Shown here: positions 17,666 to 26,075 of the stretch, piece by piece
Layout of the letters: each line of letters opens with the position of its first letter
How positions within the stretch are numbered: position 1 is the first letter of the stretch
NCBI GenBank assembly: GCA_023428695.1
Contig: JAEYWY010000033.1
Span: 1 to 64,000 of the forward strand
From: Bacteroidota bacterium
GTDB lineage: Bacteria; Bacteroidota; Bacteroidia; Cytophagales; Cyclobacteriaceae
Reading direction: 5' to 3'
DNA length: 64,000 nucleotides
Notes under the pieces: model-generated
Seen by the model: the letters and a program-made list of their open reading frames with translations, nothing else
What the model was told of the DNA's origin: nothing
Database searches by the model: none
Made by a program: the position numbers and the translations under genes

Positions 17666-17686
17666 CCTTCACTATAAAGTTTACGA

Positions 17687-18847
17687 CTATTTGTTTTCGT
17701 TCACAGTTTGTCGTGTCCGGCTCGTTGAAGCGGAAGCTCCTGTGCCCGTCGTCCCTGCTGACGATCCCATGGATGTAGTTCCTGTCGTTGTGCGTTCGCT
17801 CTGAGAACCTGAATAGACGTTGCTTGAAACGCGCAGTCGGTTTTCAACATGCGATACACCCGAAACCGATTCTGCGATGTCCTCCGCCCTTCTCTTTGAT
17901 GTACGTTCGTCAACGGTTCCACTAAGCGTTACTTCGCCGTTGTTAACGGTCACCTCTACGTCGGAAGCATCTACAAACCAATCATCGCTGAGGCGGTCGT
18001 TGATGTCTTCCTTTATTCTGTCGTCAGAACGTTGGTAGTTCTTTGGCCCCTTGCCGCGATACATTCGATCCATCCGGCGTCGGCGTTCAGCGTCTTCATC
18101 GCCAAACCACGATGATATCTCGTCGGTAGTGCGATCCCACCATCCGCGTTCATCCTGCCGGCGACCGCGGTCACTGTCTCTTCGGCTGTCCCAATAGCCA
18201 CCATAGTTTCGGTCTCTGTCGTAGGAGCTTCCATAACGGTCAGAGTACCCGTAGCGATCACTGCTGCCGTAACTACCTCCGTAGTTTTCACCGAGTCCGC
18301 TGCCGTAGCCGCCACTCCTGTATCCGGAACTTCCATAGCCACTGCCGTAACCGCTGCCGATGCTGCGACCATAACTACTGCCGCCATAGCCACCTGTCCA
18401 CTGATTGCTGCCATAGCCGCTGCCGCCGCCATAGTTCTGATACCCTCCGGGTGAATAGCTCTGGCGGTCGCGATCATAACGCGATCTGAAATCGCCGGAT
18501 TCTCCAAAACCGAAACCACTGCCAATACCTCCGCGCTGCGTGTCGCGATAACGGTCGCTGCCATAGTTGGAATAATCTCTGCCATAGCTGCCGCTGCCAT
18601 AGTTCCGGTTGTAGTCGGAATCGCGGTCTCTTGATTCGTTGTACCGGTCGCGGTCATAGCGGCTTTCGCCATATGTACTTCCTTGTCCGTAGTCCTGACG
18701 GGAGCGTCCCCAGTCATTCCCATGACCGCCTTCGTAGCGTCCACGGGATGAACCGCGTTCATCTTCGTATCCAGAGCGATTGTAGTCATTGTCCCAATCT
18801 TGTTCCGAAGAGCGGTAACTACCCCAATTGCGATTATTATCTGCCAT
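17687..18847 (-). CDS. BON-domain protein with long G/Y/S/R/D-rich disordered region
   Basis: 386 residues. Residues 1-~235 are of very low complexity, dominated by Gly, Tyr, Ser, Arg, Asp and Asn in motifs such as GSGYGS, RYDRDR and GYGSSYD. A linker SWFGDEDAERRRRMDRM follows, then one BON domain at about 278-345 (DDRIKEDINDRLSDDWFVD ... VTLSGTVDERTSKRRAEDIAE, in parts), then a Ser/Thr/Gly tail. There is no signal peptide. BON domains bind phospholipids or other ligands and often belong to osmotic or envelope-stress proteins. The linker and BON occur together in Bacteroidota homologues. The disordered region resembles phase-separating or surface-coating sequences, which is inference. Confidence 0.88.
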   Translation of the reverse strand: MADNNRNWGSYRSSEQDWDNDYNRSGYEDERGSSRGRYEGGHGNDWGRSRQDYGQGSTYGESRYDRDRYNESRDRDSDYNRNYGSGSYGRDYSNYGSDRYRDTQRGGIGSGFGFGESGDFRSRYDRDRQSYSPGGYQNYGGGSGYGSNQWTGGYGGSSYGRSIGSGYGSGYGSSGYRSGGYGSGLGENYGGSYGSSDRYGYSDRYGSSYDRDRNYGGYWDSRRDSDRGRRQDERGWWDRTTDEISSWFGDEDAERRRRMDRMYRGKGPKNYQRSDDRIKEDINDRLSDDWFVDASDVEVTVNNGEVTLSGTVDERTSKRRAEDIAESVSGVSHVENRLRVSSNVYSGSQSERTTTGTTSMGSSAGTTGTGASASTSRTRQTVNENK

Positions 18848-19011
18848 AAAAAAAGGGTTTTAATTGTTCGAAATTTTCTTTCGCAACTGGCGAAAATATC
18901 GTGCCCGTTGGCATTTTCATGCGCGCATTCGATTGTAGAAGATGATTCGCATCGGTACGCTTGGTCGTTGCCAGCGCTTTTCGCATTTTTATGATTACGC
19001 GAAACATTATT

Positions 19012-19926
19012 ATGAACAACGGCAAGGCAATTCTATTTACAGTGCTCCTCTTGCTTTTTGTCAACGTGCATACGGACGCCCAGGAGATTGCAATTACATT
19101 CGACGATGCACCAACATACGATACACCCTTATTCACCCATGCGGAACGTGCTGCAAAAATCCGCCAACACCTTGCTGCTTACAAAGTTAATTCGGCGTTT
19201 TTTGTGATCACTGGCAGCGTAACCGAAAGCAACGCACCGCAGTTGCAGGCTTATGTGAAGGCCGGGCATGTACTCGCGAATCACTCGCATTCACACCTGT
19301 CGCCTTCGCGAATATCAGCAGCTCACTATATCCGTGATCTCATGAGGGCAGATTCGGTCATGAAGTTACTTCCCGGAACCGTACCGTGGTATCGTTATCC
19401 GTTTCTTAACGAGGGGCCTACACGTGAAAAACGGGACAGCATCCGGAACACACTCAACGAACTGGGACTTTCAAACGGCTATGTGACCGTCGACAATTAT
19501 GACTGGTTCATCAACGGCGAGTTGATAAAAGCACTGCGCAGCGGGAAGAAGGTTGACTTTGATCGGCTCCGGAAGGTTTATCTTGAACACGTCGTCAACA
19601 GCGTTCTTTTTTATGATTCTATTGGCGTCGCCGTTCTCGGCCGATCTCCGCGCCATGTATTGTTGTTGCACGAAAATGATCTGGCCGCGTTATATCTCGG
19701 AGATTTGTTAAAGATACTGCGTGACAAGGGCTGGTCGTTTGTCTCGCCGGCCGAAGCATACAGTGATGAGATTGCTTCGGTCGTACCCGACGTTTTGTTC
19801 AACGGCCAGGGGCGCGTCGGAGCAATCGCCTATTCAAAAGGCATTCCGGCGAGGCAACTTGTTCAAGCTTCCGAGGACGAAGAGTATCTTGAAAAGTTGC
19901 TCGCTGCTGCTGCGGTATTTCGCTGA
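19012..19926 (+). CDS. Polysaccharide deacetylase (NodB/CE4 family), secreted
   Basis: 304 residues with signal peptide ending VHTDAQ. NodB motifs: TFDDAP (Asp31, Asp32), NHSHSHLSPS (His91 and His95, metal ligands), and RYPFLNEG. It removes acetyl groups from an N-acetylated glycan such as peptidoglycan or chitin-like polymer; substrate unknown. The ATG at 19012 is chosen because upstream in-frame Met residues (18961, 18991) precede the signal peptide by a basic stretch only. A clear terminator lies at 20060-20087. Confidence 0.9.
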   Translation: MNNGKAILFTVLLLLFVNVHTDAQEIAITFDDAPTYDTPLFTHAERAAKIRQHLAAYKVNSAFFVITGSVTESNAPQLQAYVKAGHVLANHSHSHLSPSRISAAHYIRDLMRADSVMKLLPGTVPWYRYPFLNEGPTREKRDSIRNTLNELGLSNGYVTVDNYDWFINGELIKALRSGKKVDFDRLRKVYLEHVVNSVLFYDSIGVAVLGRSPRHVLLLHENDLAALYLGDLLKILRDKGWSFVSPAEAYSDEIASVVPDVLFNGQGRVGAIAYSKGIPARQLVQASEDEEYLEKLLAAAAVFR

Positions 19927-20059
19927 CGCTTACAAGGCACAACAGTTTTGTGCCTCTGCTAATAATACTCAGGTATCCATAGCGTTATCACCCGGGTAAG
20001 GTCCTCCCGGATGTTTCTATGAATGCCGCACCTGATTCGAATAAGTTTGTCTTATCAGT

Positions 20060-20087
20060 TTTCAGATGACCATCTGAAATTTTTTTA
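20060..20087 (+). terminator. Terminator after polysaccharide deacetylase
   Basis: Hairpin TTCAGATG...CATCTGAA (20061-20068 with 20071-20078) followed by AT and seven T. The stem closes over a very short loop and ends 36 bp before the next start. A second inverted repeat without T tract (AGGCACAA/TTGTGCCT, 19935-19953) lies closer to the stop. Confidence 0.65.
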
Positions 20088-20122
20088 TTCTCATTTTGTT
20101 GAACTATAAAAGCATCCGAGGC

Positions 20123-22657
20123 ATGCAGGAAAAAGTTCTTATTGTATTCTTTCTCTTATTTAGTATTGTTGTCAGTGCTCAGGAACCCGCACCCGCAACT
20201 CCAGAGCGGCACGACTCAACGGAGCATCCCATCAAACAACTTCCCACTTCGCCGATTGCCAATCCATTGTTGATGCGTGATGATCCAAACGATACCACCA
20301 AGAAGGAAACTCCTGTATCCGTCCCGGTGGCTAACCAGACATCTTCTCCAAAGAGTTACGGGTCGATCATCAAGTCAAATGCAATTACGCGAAAGGGATT
20401 TCTTACGGTCCATAAAGTGGAGGACAGCTATTACTTTGAGCTACCCGACAGTATCCTGGGACGGGACCTTTTGATTGTCAGTCGCATTGCGCAGGGGGCA
20501 GCCGGGATGCGTTCGGGGTATTCGGGATACGCGGGTGATCAGATAGGTCACACGATCGTGCGTTTTGAAAAGGGACCCGGTGACAAAATTTTCCTTCGCA
20601 GGATTACGTATGAAGAAAACCCCGGCGACACCACCAATTCGATGTATCATGCAGTCGTACGTTCGAACCTGCAACCACTGGTGGCCGCATTTGGTATCAG
20701 TGCATTTGCTCCAGGTACAAAGGCAAGCCTGCTTGATGTGACCGACTACGTCAATGGCGATAACGACATCCTGTTCTTCAGTGCTGCTTCGCGTCGCTCG
20801 ATGAAAGTTGGGCCGCTGCAGGGCAACATGAGTTACATCAAGGACATCAGCGCCTACCCTATGAACATTGAAGTTCGAACGATCAAGACGTACGTTGAAA
20901 CAACGTCGCGCGAAAACTTCACGGTGGAACTTAACTCATCGATCGTTCTTCTTCCTAAGAAACCAATGCAAAAGCGTTATGCGGATAAACGCATTGGATA
21001 TTTCACGGAACGCTATACGGACTATGACGCAAATCCACAGGGTGTAAAAGTGATCAGCTACATCAAACGCTGGCGACTCGAACCCAAACCGGAAGACGTC
21101 GCGCGATACATGAATGGTGAACTTGTTGAGCCCCGCAAACCGATTGTGTTTTACATCGATCCGGCAACACCGAAAAAATGGGTACCGTATCTGATCAAGG
21201 GTGTCGAGGACTGGCAGGTCGCATTCGAGAAAGCCGGATTCAAAAACGCGATCATCGCCCGTGAAGCGCCGACGGAAAAAGAAAATCCACACTGGAGTCT
21301 CGAAGATTCCCGACACTCCGCGATCGTTTATAAGCCCTCACCTATTTCCAACGCGTCGGGTCCGATAATCACCGATCCCAGGAGTGGTGAGATCCTGGAG
21401 AGTCACATCAACTGGTACCACAACCTGATGTCTATACTACGGCAATGGTATATGATCCAGTGCGGCCCCAATGATTTGCGCGGACAACGCATGCGTTTTG
21501 ATGACGAGCTGATGGGTGAACTCATCCGCGCTGTGGCGAGTCATGAAATCGGGCACTCACTCGGACTCACACACAACTTCGGTTCGAGTTCCAGCGTTCC
21601 GGTTGAAAAACTTCGCGATCGCGAATGGCTGCGTCAGCATGGGCACACACCCTCAATCATGGATTACTCGCGCTTCAATTACGTCGCGCAGCCGGAGGAC
21701 TCTGTTGACGTGCGCGACCTCATCTCCCGTATCGGAGACTATGACCTGTGGGCCATTGAGTATGGGTACCGTTGGTTTCCGGAGCTCAAATCCCCCGATG
21801 CCGAAATCCCTGTACTTAACGAGTGGATAATTTCAAACTCCATTAACGAACGCCTGAGGTTCGGATCGGAGTTTGCGTCTTTGGATCCGCGTGCACAAAC
21901 CGAAGACCTTGGTGACAACGCGATGAAGGCCGGAGAATATGGAATCAAAAATCTTCGCCGCGTGGTACCTCACCTCATTGAATGGACTTACGTTCCGCAT
22001 GAAGGCTATACGAACCTGGGCAAAATGTACAAGGGCGTTCAAGCACAGTTTCACAATTACCTCCGCCATGCACTCACGTATATCGGCGGGCGTTACGAAA
22101 CAAACAAATCAGCGGAGCAGGAAGGTCCGATATACGAGGCGGTACCTGTTCAAATGCAGCTGGAAGCATTGGATTTTATCACGCGACATATCTTAATGAC
22201 GCCAAAGTGGTTGCTCGACTCTGCTATTCTTACGCGAACAGGAATCGCTCCCACTGACGTAATCCGTTCGTCGCAGGAGATGGTGCTCGGCGAATTACTC
22301 GGGAGCAAGACGCTTACAAAGCTCTCCGAAAACGAGGCGATGTTCGGATCGAAGGCTTATCGCATTATTGACTACATCAACGACCTTGACGCCGCGATGT
22401 GGACGGAGCTGAAAACGTACGACACGGTCGGAATCTATCGTCGCAACCTGCAACGTATGTACATCGACAGGCTTATTGAGTTAAGAAATCCGGCGCGTCA
22501 AAACGATCGTTTCCCCGATGTTGGCCCGATTGTTCAGCACAAACTTGTTGACATCCGCGATCGCATAAAACGTGCATTGACAAAGACGCGCGATCCGATG
22601 ACTGTGTACCACCTGAGGTTTATCCAGGACCGGTTGAATACAGTCGTCAAGGAATAG
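20123..22657 (+). CDS. Large secreted zinc metalloprotease (DUF5117/DUF4953 type)
   Basis: 844 residues with signal peptide ending VVSAQ. The zinc site is HEIGHSLGLTHNF at residues 474-486 (HEXXHxxGxxH). Domain order fits the DUF5118-DUF5117-DUF4953 architecture of Bacteroidota metallopeptidases: an N-terminal segment with SNAITRKGFLTVHK, a beta-rich region to ~350, then the catalytic region and a helical C-terminus. The start at 20123 (MQEKVLIVFF) places the signal peptide at the N-terminus. Probably periplasmic or outer-surface; substrate unknown. It stands alone, converging with the helical protein gene at 22661 with a 3-bp gap. Confidence 0.9.
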   Translation: MQEKVLIVFFLLFSIVVSAQEPAPATPERHDSTEHPIKQLPTSPIANPLLMRDDPNDTTKKETPVSVPVANQTSSPKSYGSIIKSNAITRKGFLTVHKVEDSYYFELPDSILGRDLLIVSRIAQGAAGMRSGYSGYAGDQIGHTIVRFEKGPGDKIFLRRITYEENPGDTTNSMYHAVVRSNLQPLVAAFGISAFAPGTKASLLDVTDYVNGDNDILFFSAASRRSMKVGPLQGNMSYIKDISAYPMNIEVRTIKTYVETTSRENFTVELNSSIVLLPKKPMQKRYADKRIGYFTERYTDYDANPQGVKVISYIKRWRLEPKPEDVARYMNGELVEPRKPIVFYIDPATPKKWVPYLIKGVEDWQVAFEKAGFKNAIIAREAPTEKENPHWSLEDSRHSAIVYKPSPISNASGPIITDPRSGEILESHINWYHNLMSILRQWYMIQCGPNDLRGQRMRFDDELMGELIRAVASHEIGHSLGLTHNFGSSSSVPVEKLRDREWLRQHGHTPSIMDYSRFNYVAQPEDSVDVRDLISRIGDYDLWAIEYGYRWFPELKSPDAEIPVLNEWIISNSINERLRFGSEFASLDPRAQTEDLGDNAMKAGEYGIKNLRRVVPHLIEWTYVPHEGYTNLGKMYKGVQAQFHNYLRHALTYIGGRYETNKSAEQEGPIYEAVPVQMQLEALDFITRHILMTPKWLLDSAILTRTGIAPTDVIRSSQEMVLGELLGSKTLTKLSENEAMFGSKAYRIIDYINDLDAAMWTELKTYDTVGIYRRNLQRMYIDRLIELRNPARQNDRFPDVGPIVQHKLVDIRDRIKRALTKTRDPMTVYHLRFIQDRLNTVVKE

Positions 22658-22660
22658 GAA

Positions 22661-23128
22661 TCATTCCACAGGTGCATTTACTGAATCCTCCGGGCGTGGC
22701 AGCATGCTGATCATAGCGTCGACTCGCCTCGCAATGAAGTCGACAGTCTCTTCTTCCGTTCCATTATCAAAGGAAAGCACGATTCTTGTGTCGTCCTCAT
22801 CTGATGCAAGCGCCATGAGGTGAAGGAACTCACCCAGTTGGCGCCGCATCACGGTACGGATATCGTCAATATGTTTTTGTGCGGCAATACGATCATCGCG
22901 TCCGGCATCCGCCTGGGCCAGGTCCGTCGCAATGTCGCCGCTCACACGCTTGTAGTTTACGATTGACGAAAGCCACGTTTCATTCTCCCGCACGGCGGTG
23001 TGGAGATTGTTCACATGCTTCTTCAGGTCGTCGCCTCCGCCGTCAAATGAGTCGGCCAGACTATATGCCGCAGCGTAAGCTCTGATAAGGTCGCGTTTTA
23101 ATTTATGTATATGTTGATGATGACTCAT
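22661..23128 (-). CDS. Helical cytosolic protein of unknown function behind an attenuator
   Basis: 155 residues from the ATG at 23128 (MSHHQHIHKLKRDLIRAYAA). It is mostly charged helix with no signal peptide or membrane segment, and residues ~30-37 contain a GGGDD turn. No family is recognised; the heptad-like spacing suggests a helical bundle. The in-frame start 24 bp upstream would begin inside the T tract of the preceding terminator and is rejected. Its start lies about 23 nt past that terminator, which follows a 30-codon ORF, so expression may depend on read-through. Confidence 0.75.
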   Translation of the reverse strand: MSHHQHIHKLKRDLIRAYAAAYSLADSFDGGGDDLKKHVNNLHTAVRENETWLSSIVNYKRVSGDIATDLAQADAGRDDRIAAQKHIDDIRTVMRRQLGEFLHLMALASDEDDTRIVLSFDNGTEEETVDFIARRVDAMISMLPRPEDSVNAPVE

Positions 23129-23150
23129 TTCAATCAAATTTCTGGTAAAC

Positions 23151-23177
23151 AAAAAGGCCCGGAGTTACCCGGGCCTT
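23151..23177 (-). terminator. Terminator hairpin of a candidate attenuator
   Basis: On the minus strand AAGGCCCGG, loop GTAACT, CCGGGCCTT (plus-strand 23169-23177 and 23154-23162), then T. It begins 24 nt after the stop of the 30-codon ORF. The 5' arm GGCCCGG can instead pair with CCGGGCT inside that ORF (plus-strand 23225-23231 region; six Watson-Crick pairs plus one G-U), which would break the terminator. Confidence 0.75.
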
Positions 23178-23200
23178 CATGATATCTTTGCTTTCTAAGT

Positions 23201-23293
23201 TCATAGCGCAGATGTAACCACCAGCCCGGGCGGACGAAGAGATGCGAGCATTCCCTTCACTCGTGACGTACGGATATTTGGTGTTGTGTTCAT
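23201..23293 (-). CDS. Putative 30-residue leader peptide
   Basis: ATG at 23293, stop at 23201: the peptide begins MNTTPNIRTSRVKGM and ends LRPPGLVVTSAL. It is basic, not membrane-like, and contains Pro-Pro, which can slow ribosomes. A -7-like box TACATTTG (plus 23301-23308) sits 7 nt before the ATG; no good TTTG box is seen at -33, but an 11-nt dyad CTACA-n-TGTAG (23328-23338) lies there. The upstream gene is closed by its own terminator, so this ORF has its own promoter. The strong hairpin just after it suggests attenuation of the next gene or a stand-alone small mRNA. Confidence 0.55.
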   Translation of the reverse strand: MNTTPNIRTSRVKGMLASLRPPGLVVTSAL

Positions 23294-23370
23294 CGTGTTA
23301 CAAATGTAGTAAACCATCCCAATTTCTCTACACTGTAGTGAGGAAAAGTTTACAATTCATCAAAAAAGAA

Positions 23371-23401
23371 AAAAAGGGCAGCTTTGCGGGCTGTCCCTTT
23401 T
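23371..23401 (-). terminator. Terminator of the Spy-like gene
   Basis: Stem AAAAGGG-CAGC paired with GCTG-T-CCCTTTT (one bulge; plus 23372-23382 with 23390-23401), followed on the minus strand by a T-rich run (complement of 23361-23375). Confidence 0.75.
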
Positions 23402-23466
23402 CAAAAACCAAACTACAAACATGGTAAGAAATAAATCGGTCGGATATCGACCTGAAATGTCGGGTA

Positions 23467-23955
23467 CTATTTCAACGACGCCTTTGCGAGTTCGTCGAGC
23501 TGACGTGGCTCAACCTTTTCCTGAATCATAAGTCGCATTGCCTTGTCCAGCTGCATGAACTGAGCGGCTATTTTAGGTGACAGCGCCTTGCTGAATTTGC
23601 GATAGTATTGCCGACGAACCTTTGCCAGCAGCAAGTCATTCAGCAGAATTTGTTGGGTGTACCTTTCAATCTCGCGAGGCTTGAGGGTACTTGCATGGTT
23701 TTCATAAAGATCAAGGATCTCACGCGTTTCAAGTTCAAGGTATTGGATTGCCTGATTGTATGATTCATACAATGGCCAGAACGATGCTTTTTCCGCTTCC
23801 GTGAGATCAAGGTATTCGAGTACGATCTTCTTTTTTTTCATACTCCATACACTCTCCGAAAGACGCGCGGTATCTGACACCAGCTGAGCCTGCGACTCAA
23901 ACCAACATACAGTAAGCAGTACCGTGATACATAGCAGCCACACATTCCTTTTCAT
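23467..23955 (-). CDS. Spy/CpxP-like periplasmic helical protein
   Basis: 162 residues with signal peptide ending SQAQ (~24). The mature part is helical, with LDLTEAEKASFWPLYESYNQ near residue 50 followed by long amphipathic helices. This 'LT-x-x-E-x-x-x-FWPLY' pattern is typical of Bacteroidota proteins related to Spy/CpxP chaperones. A periplasmic folding or metal-stress role is inferred from the family. It is monocistronic. Confidence 0.75.
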   Translation of the reverse strand: MKRNVWLLCITVLLTVCWFESQAQLVSDTARLSESVWSMKKKKIVLEYLDLTEAEKASFWPLYESYNQAIQYLELETREILDLYENHASTLKPREIERYTQQILLNDLLLAKVRRQYYRKFSKALSPKIAAQFMQLDKAMRLMIQEKVEPRQLDELAKASLK

Positions 23956-24121
23956 AATGATTGAATTTTTTCGTCGATTGTAGCGTCAGGTCGTACGGAA
24001 TAGAAATCACAAAAGGTGAGTCAAATCCTGTCGCATCACCTTAGTCGGTGATTTCGGGTTCGACGGAGACGTACAATGGCAATTAAAATTCTAATGCCAA
24101 TCGGCGGTAGTGAGAGGCGGG

Positions 24122-24508
24122 CTACTGATGTGTTGAAATCTCGAAGATCTTGGATTCGACCACTTCGAGCAGTTCAGAATATGTATTCGGCTTATAAATC
24201 ACCGATGCGCCAGGTGCAAGACAATTGGACTGTTGCCCGGGAGTCAAGTATATGGTGTAAATCACAACGGGTGTTGATTCGAATCGGGGACGCTTCCGGA
24301 GTTCAGCGAGGCATTCGAGTCCGTTCATCACGGGCATGTTGAAATCGAGGAAGATCAGTCTCGGAACATAGGTCGCCACTTCAAGATAATTCAGCAGATC
24401 CCTTCCACTGCCAAGTTCGACACAATTCACAGCGTTATTGATGTCCTTGATCGCCTGGCTGAAAATCAGCACGTCGTCGAGGTCATCATCAACGAGGATA
24501 ATATTCAT
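24122..24508 (-). CDS. Single-domain response regulator (CheY-like)
   Basis: 128 residues comprising one receiver domain and no output domain. Acidic pocket DDDLDD (7-12), phospho-acceptor Asp55 in LDFNMPVMNG, Thr85 and Lys106 (YKPNTY) are all present. The end of the domain lacks the usual hydrophobic-Pro-F after Lys and has PNTYSELLEVVE instead, as in Bacteroidota single-domain regulators of the Rcp1-like group. No kinase is adjacent, so its partner is encoded elsewhere. Confidence 0.9.
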   Translation of the reverse strand: MNIILVDDDLDDVLIFSQAIKDINNAVNCVELGSGRDLLNYLEVATYVPRLIFLDFNMPVMNGLECLAELRKRPRFESTPVVIYTIYLTPGQQSNCLAPGASVIYKPNTYSELLEVVESKIFEISTHQ

Positions 24509-24513
24509 GCAAG

Positions 24514-24543
24514 TAAAGGTACGGTCAACGATAAGAAATCAAA
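24514..24543 (-). promoter_or_regulatory. Probable promoter of the single-domain response regulator
   Basis: On the minus strand TTTG (24540-24543), 18 bases, then TACCTTTA (24514-24521), one mismatch from TAnnTTTG. The start codon begins 5 nt further on, implying a leaderless transcript. Confidence 0.4.
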
Positions 24544-24629
24544 GTAACCAGCTATTGTTGCAAACGGTTGAAATGGATTGCACGGACTCGCCGAATTCCT
24601 CACCATAGAATGGTGAGATGTGCATAAAC

Positions 24630-24653
24630 AAAAAAACCTTCCGGCGTGGAAGG
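24630..24653 (-). terminator. Terminator of tRNA-Glu
   Basis: On the minus strand CCTTCC, loop, GGAAGG (24648-24653 with 24637-24642) followed by seven T. It lies 10 nt past the tRNA 3' end. Confidence 0.75.
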
Positions 24654-24662
24654 CAATTTTCG

Positions 24663-24734
24663 TAGTCCGTACGGGAATCGAACCCGTGTTACCAGAATGA
24701 AAATCTGGTGTCCTAACCCCTAGACGAACGGACC
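24663..24734 (-). tRNA. tRNA-Glu (anticodon TTC)
   Basis: 72-nt cloverleaf on the minus strand. Acceptor stem GGTCCGT pairs with ACGGACT (one G-U). The D-arm contains TCTAGGGGTTAGGA. The anticodon stem CCAGA/TCTGG encloses loop TTTTCAT with anticodon TTC. The T-arm is ACGGGTTCGATTCCCGT. Discriminator A; no CCA is encoded, so the 3' end needs RNase Z and CCA addition. Confidence 0.96.
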
Positions 24735-24806
24735 ATTATGTGATCAATCAGTTTGAGACAACGCCCCTTGAATTTACGTACGTTAACGTTCTTTCAAAAA
24801 GTGGTG

Positions 24807-24837
24807 CAAAGATATAGGGGTACCTTAGAATTGCAAA
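24807..24837 (-). promoter_or_regulatory. Canonical Bacteroidota promoter of tRNA-Glu
   Basis: On the minus strand TTTG (24834-24837), exactly 19 bases, TATCTTTG (24807-24814). This is a perfect match to the Bacteroidota primary-sigma consensus TTTG-N19-TAnnTTTG. The transcript would start near 24800, about 65 nt upstream of the tRNA. Confidence 0.75.
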
Positions 24838-24898
24838 CCTGTGCGTTAAAAATTTTTGAAAAGCTGTTTTTCATCATGGTTTAACCGATGTGGTAATA

Positions 24899-24906
24899 TA
24901 TTTTTG
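24899..24906 (+). promoter_or_regulatory. Possible -7 element of gap
   Basis: TATTTTTG matches TAnnTTTG and lies 33 bp before the gap ATG. No TTTG is seen at the right spacing upstream, so the call is tentative. Confidence 0.35.
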
Positions 24907-24938
24907 GCCTTCGAATTTTTAACCAAAAAAACAGAACA

Positions 24939-25937
24939 ATGACTAAAGTAGGAATCAACGGATTTGGACGTATTGGTCGTCTGGCTTTCCGTGCCGCCCT
25001 TAAGCGCCAGGATATTGAAATCGTTGGCATCAACGACCTGGTGGATCCTGAATATATGGCATATATGCTGAAGTACGATTCTACTCACGGCCGATTTGAC
25101 GGAACGGTAGAAGTAAAGGACGGTGGTCTGGTTGTTAACGGGAAGAAAATTCGTGTAACTGCTGAGAAAGATCCTGCAAATCTTAAGTGGTCTGATGTCG
25201 GTGCTGAAATTATCATAGAATCTACCGGTCTGTTCCTAACCAAGGCTGATGGCCAGAAACACATAACCGCCGGTGCGAAAAAAGTTGTGTTCTCCGCTCC
25301 TGCTAAAGACGACACGCCAACGTTCGTAATGGGCGTGAATCACAAACAACTCACGAAAGATCAAACGATCGTTTCGAACGCCTCGTGTACTACTAACTGC
25401 CTCGCTCCTCTTGCAAAAGTTCTCAATGACAAGTTTGGTATCGTTGAAGGATTGATGAGTACTGTTCACGCAGTAACAGCCACACAAAAAACCGTTGATG
25501 GTCCTTCAATGAAAGACTGGAGAGGCGGCCGCGGCGCTTATCAGAATATAATTCCTTCTTCAACGGGTGCAGCGAAAGCGGTAGCACTGGTGATTCCTGA
25601 ACTCAAAGGCAAACTCACCGGGATGTCATTCCGCGTTCCCGTAGCTGACGTCTCTGTTGTTGACCTCACGGTGAGACTCGAGAAGCCGGCATCGTACGAC
25701 GACATCAAGAAGGCAATGAAAGATGCCTCTGAAGGCGAACTCAAAGGCATCATGGGCTACACTGAAGAAGACGTGGTCAGCTCAGACTTCATCGGCGACG
25801 CCAGGACGTCAATTTTTGACGCAAAGGCCGGAATTGCGCTCAACAACAACTTCGTAAAGGTGGTTTCCTGGTACGATAACGAATGGGGCTATTCCAATAA
25901 GCTGATCGATTTGGTTCAGGAATTGGCCAAAAAATAA
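24939..25937 (+). CDS. gap: Glyceraldehyde-3-phosphate dehydrogenase, type I
   Basis: 332 residues, full length. Converts glyceraldehyde-3-phosphate, phosphate and NAD+ to 1,3-bisphosphoglycerate in glycolysis. NAD-binding GINGFGRIGR starts at residue 5; catalytic Cys150 lies in SNASCTTNCLAPLAKV; the C-terminal YDNEWGYSNKLIDL is standard. Single gene with its own terminator. Confidence 0.97.
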   Translation: MTKVGINGFGRIGRLAFRAALKRQDIEIVGINDLVDPEYMAYMLKYDSTHGRFDGTVEVKDGGLVVNGKKIRVTAEKDPANLKWSDVGAEIIIESTGLFLTKADGQKHITAGAKKVVFSAPAKDDTPTFVMGVNHKQLTKDQTIVSNASCTTNCLAPLAKVLNDKFGIVEGLMSTVHAVTATQKTVDGPSMKDWRGGRGAYQNIIPSSTGAAKAVALVIPELKGKLTGMSFRVPVADVSVVDLTVRLEKPASYDDIKKAMKDASEGELKGIMGYTEEDVVSSDFIGDARTSIFDAKAGIALNNNFVKVVSWYDNEWGYSNKLIDLVQELAKK

Positions 25938-25956
25938 AAATCCCTGATTTTCAATG

Positions 25957-25984
25957 AAAAAGGTGCCGCCCGGCACCTTTTTTT
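25957..25984 (+). terminator. Intrinsic terminator of gap
   Basis: Perfect stem AAAAGGTGCCG/CGGCACCTTTT around a 2-nt centre (in practice a 4-nt loop), followed by a T tract to 25984. Confidence 0.9.
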
Positions 25985-26075
25985 ATATACACACCTAAAG
26001 CCGCTGAAATCTTTTCCAGTACGGATGAAGTTTTTTTGCTGCCTGACACGTTAACAAGTGTATAACCGGCGAGGT

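Noticed and set aside
18013..18789. 258-codon alternate-frame ORF over the BON gene
   Set aside because: Product is an Ala/Thr/Met artefact of the repetitive Gly/Tyr codons; the BON frame carries the domain.
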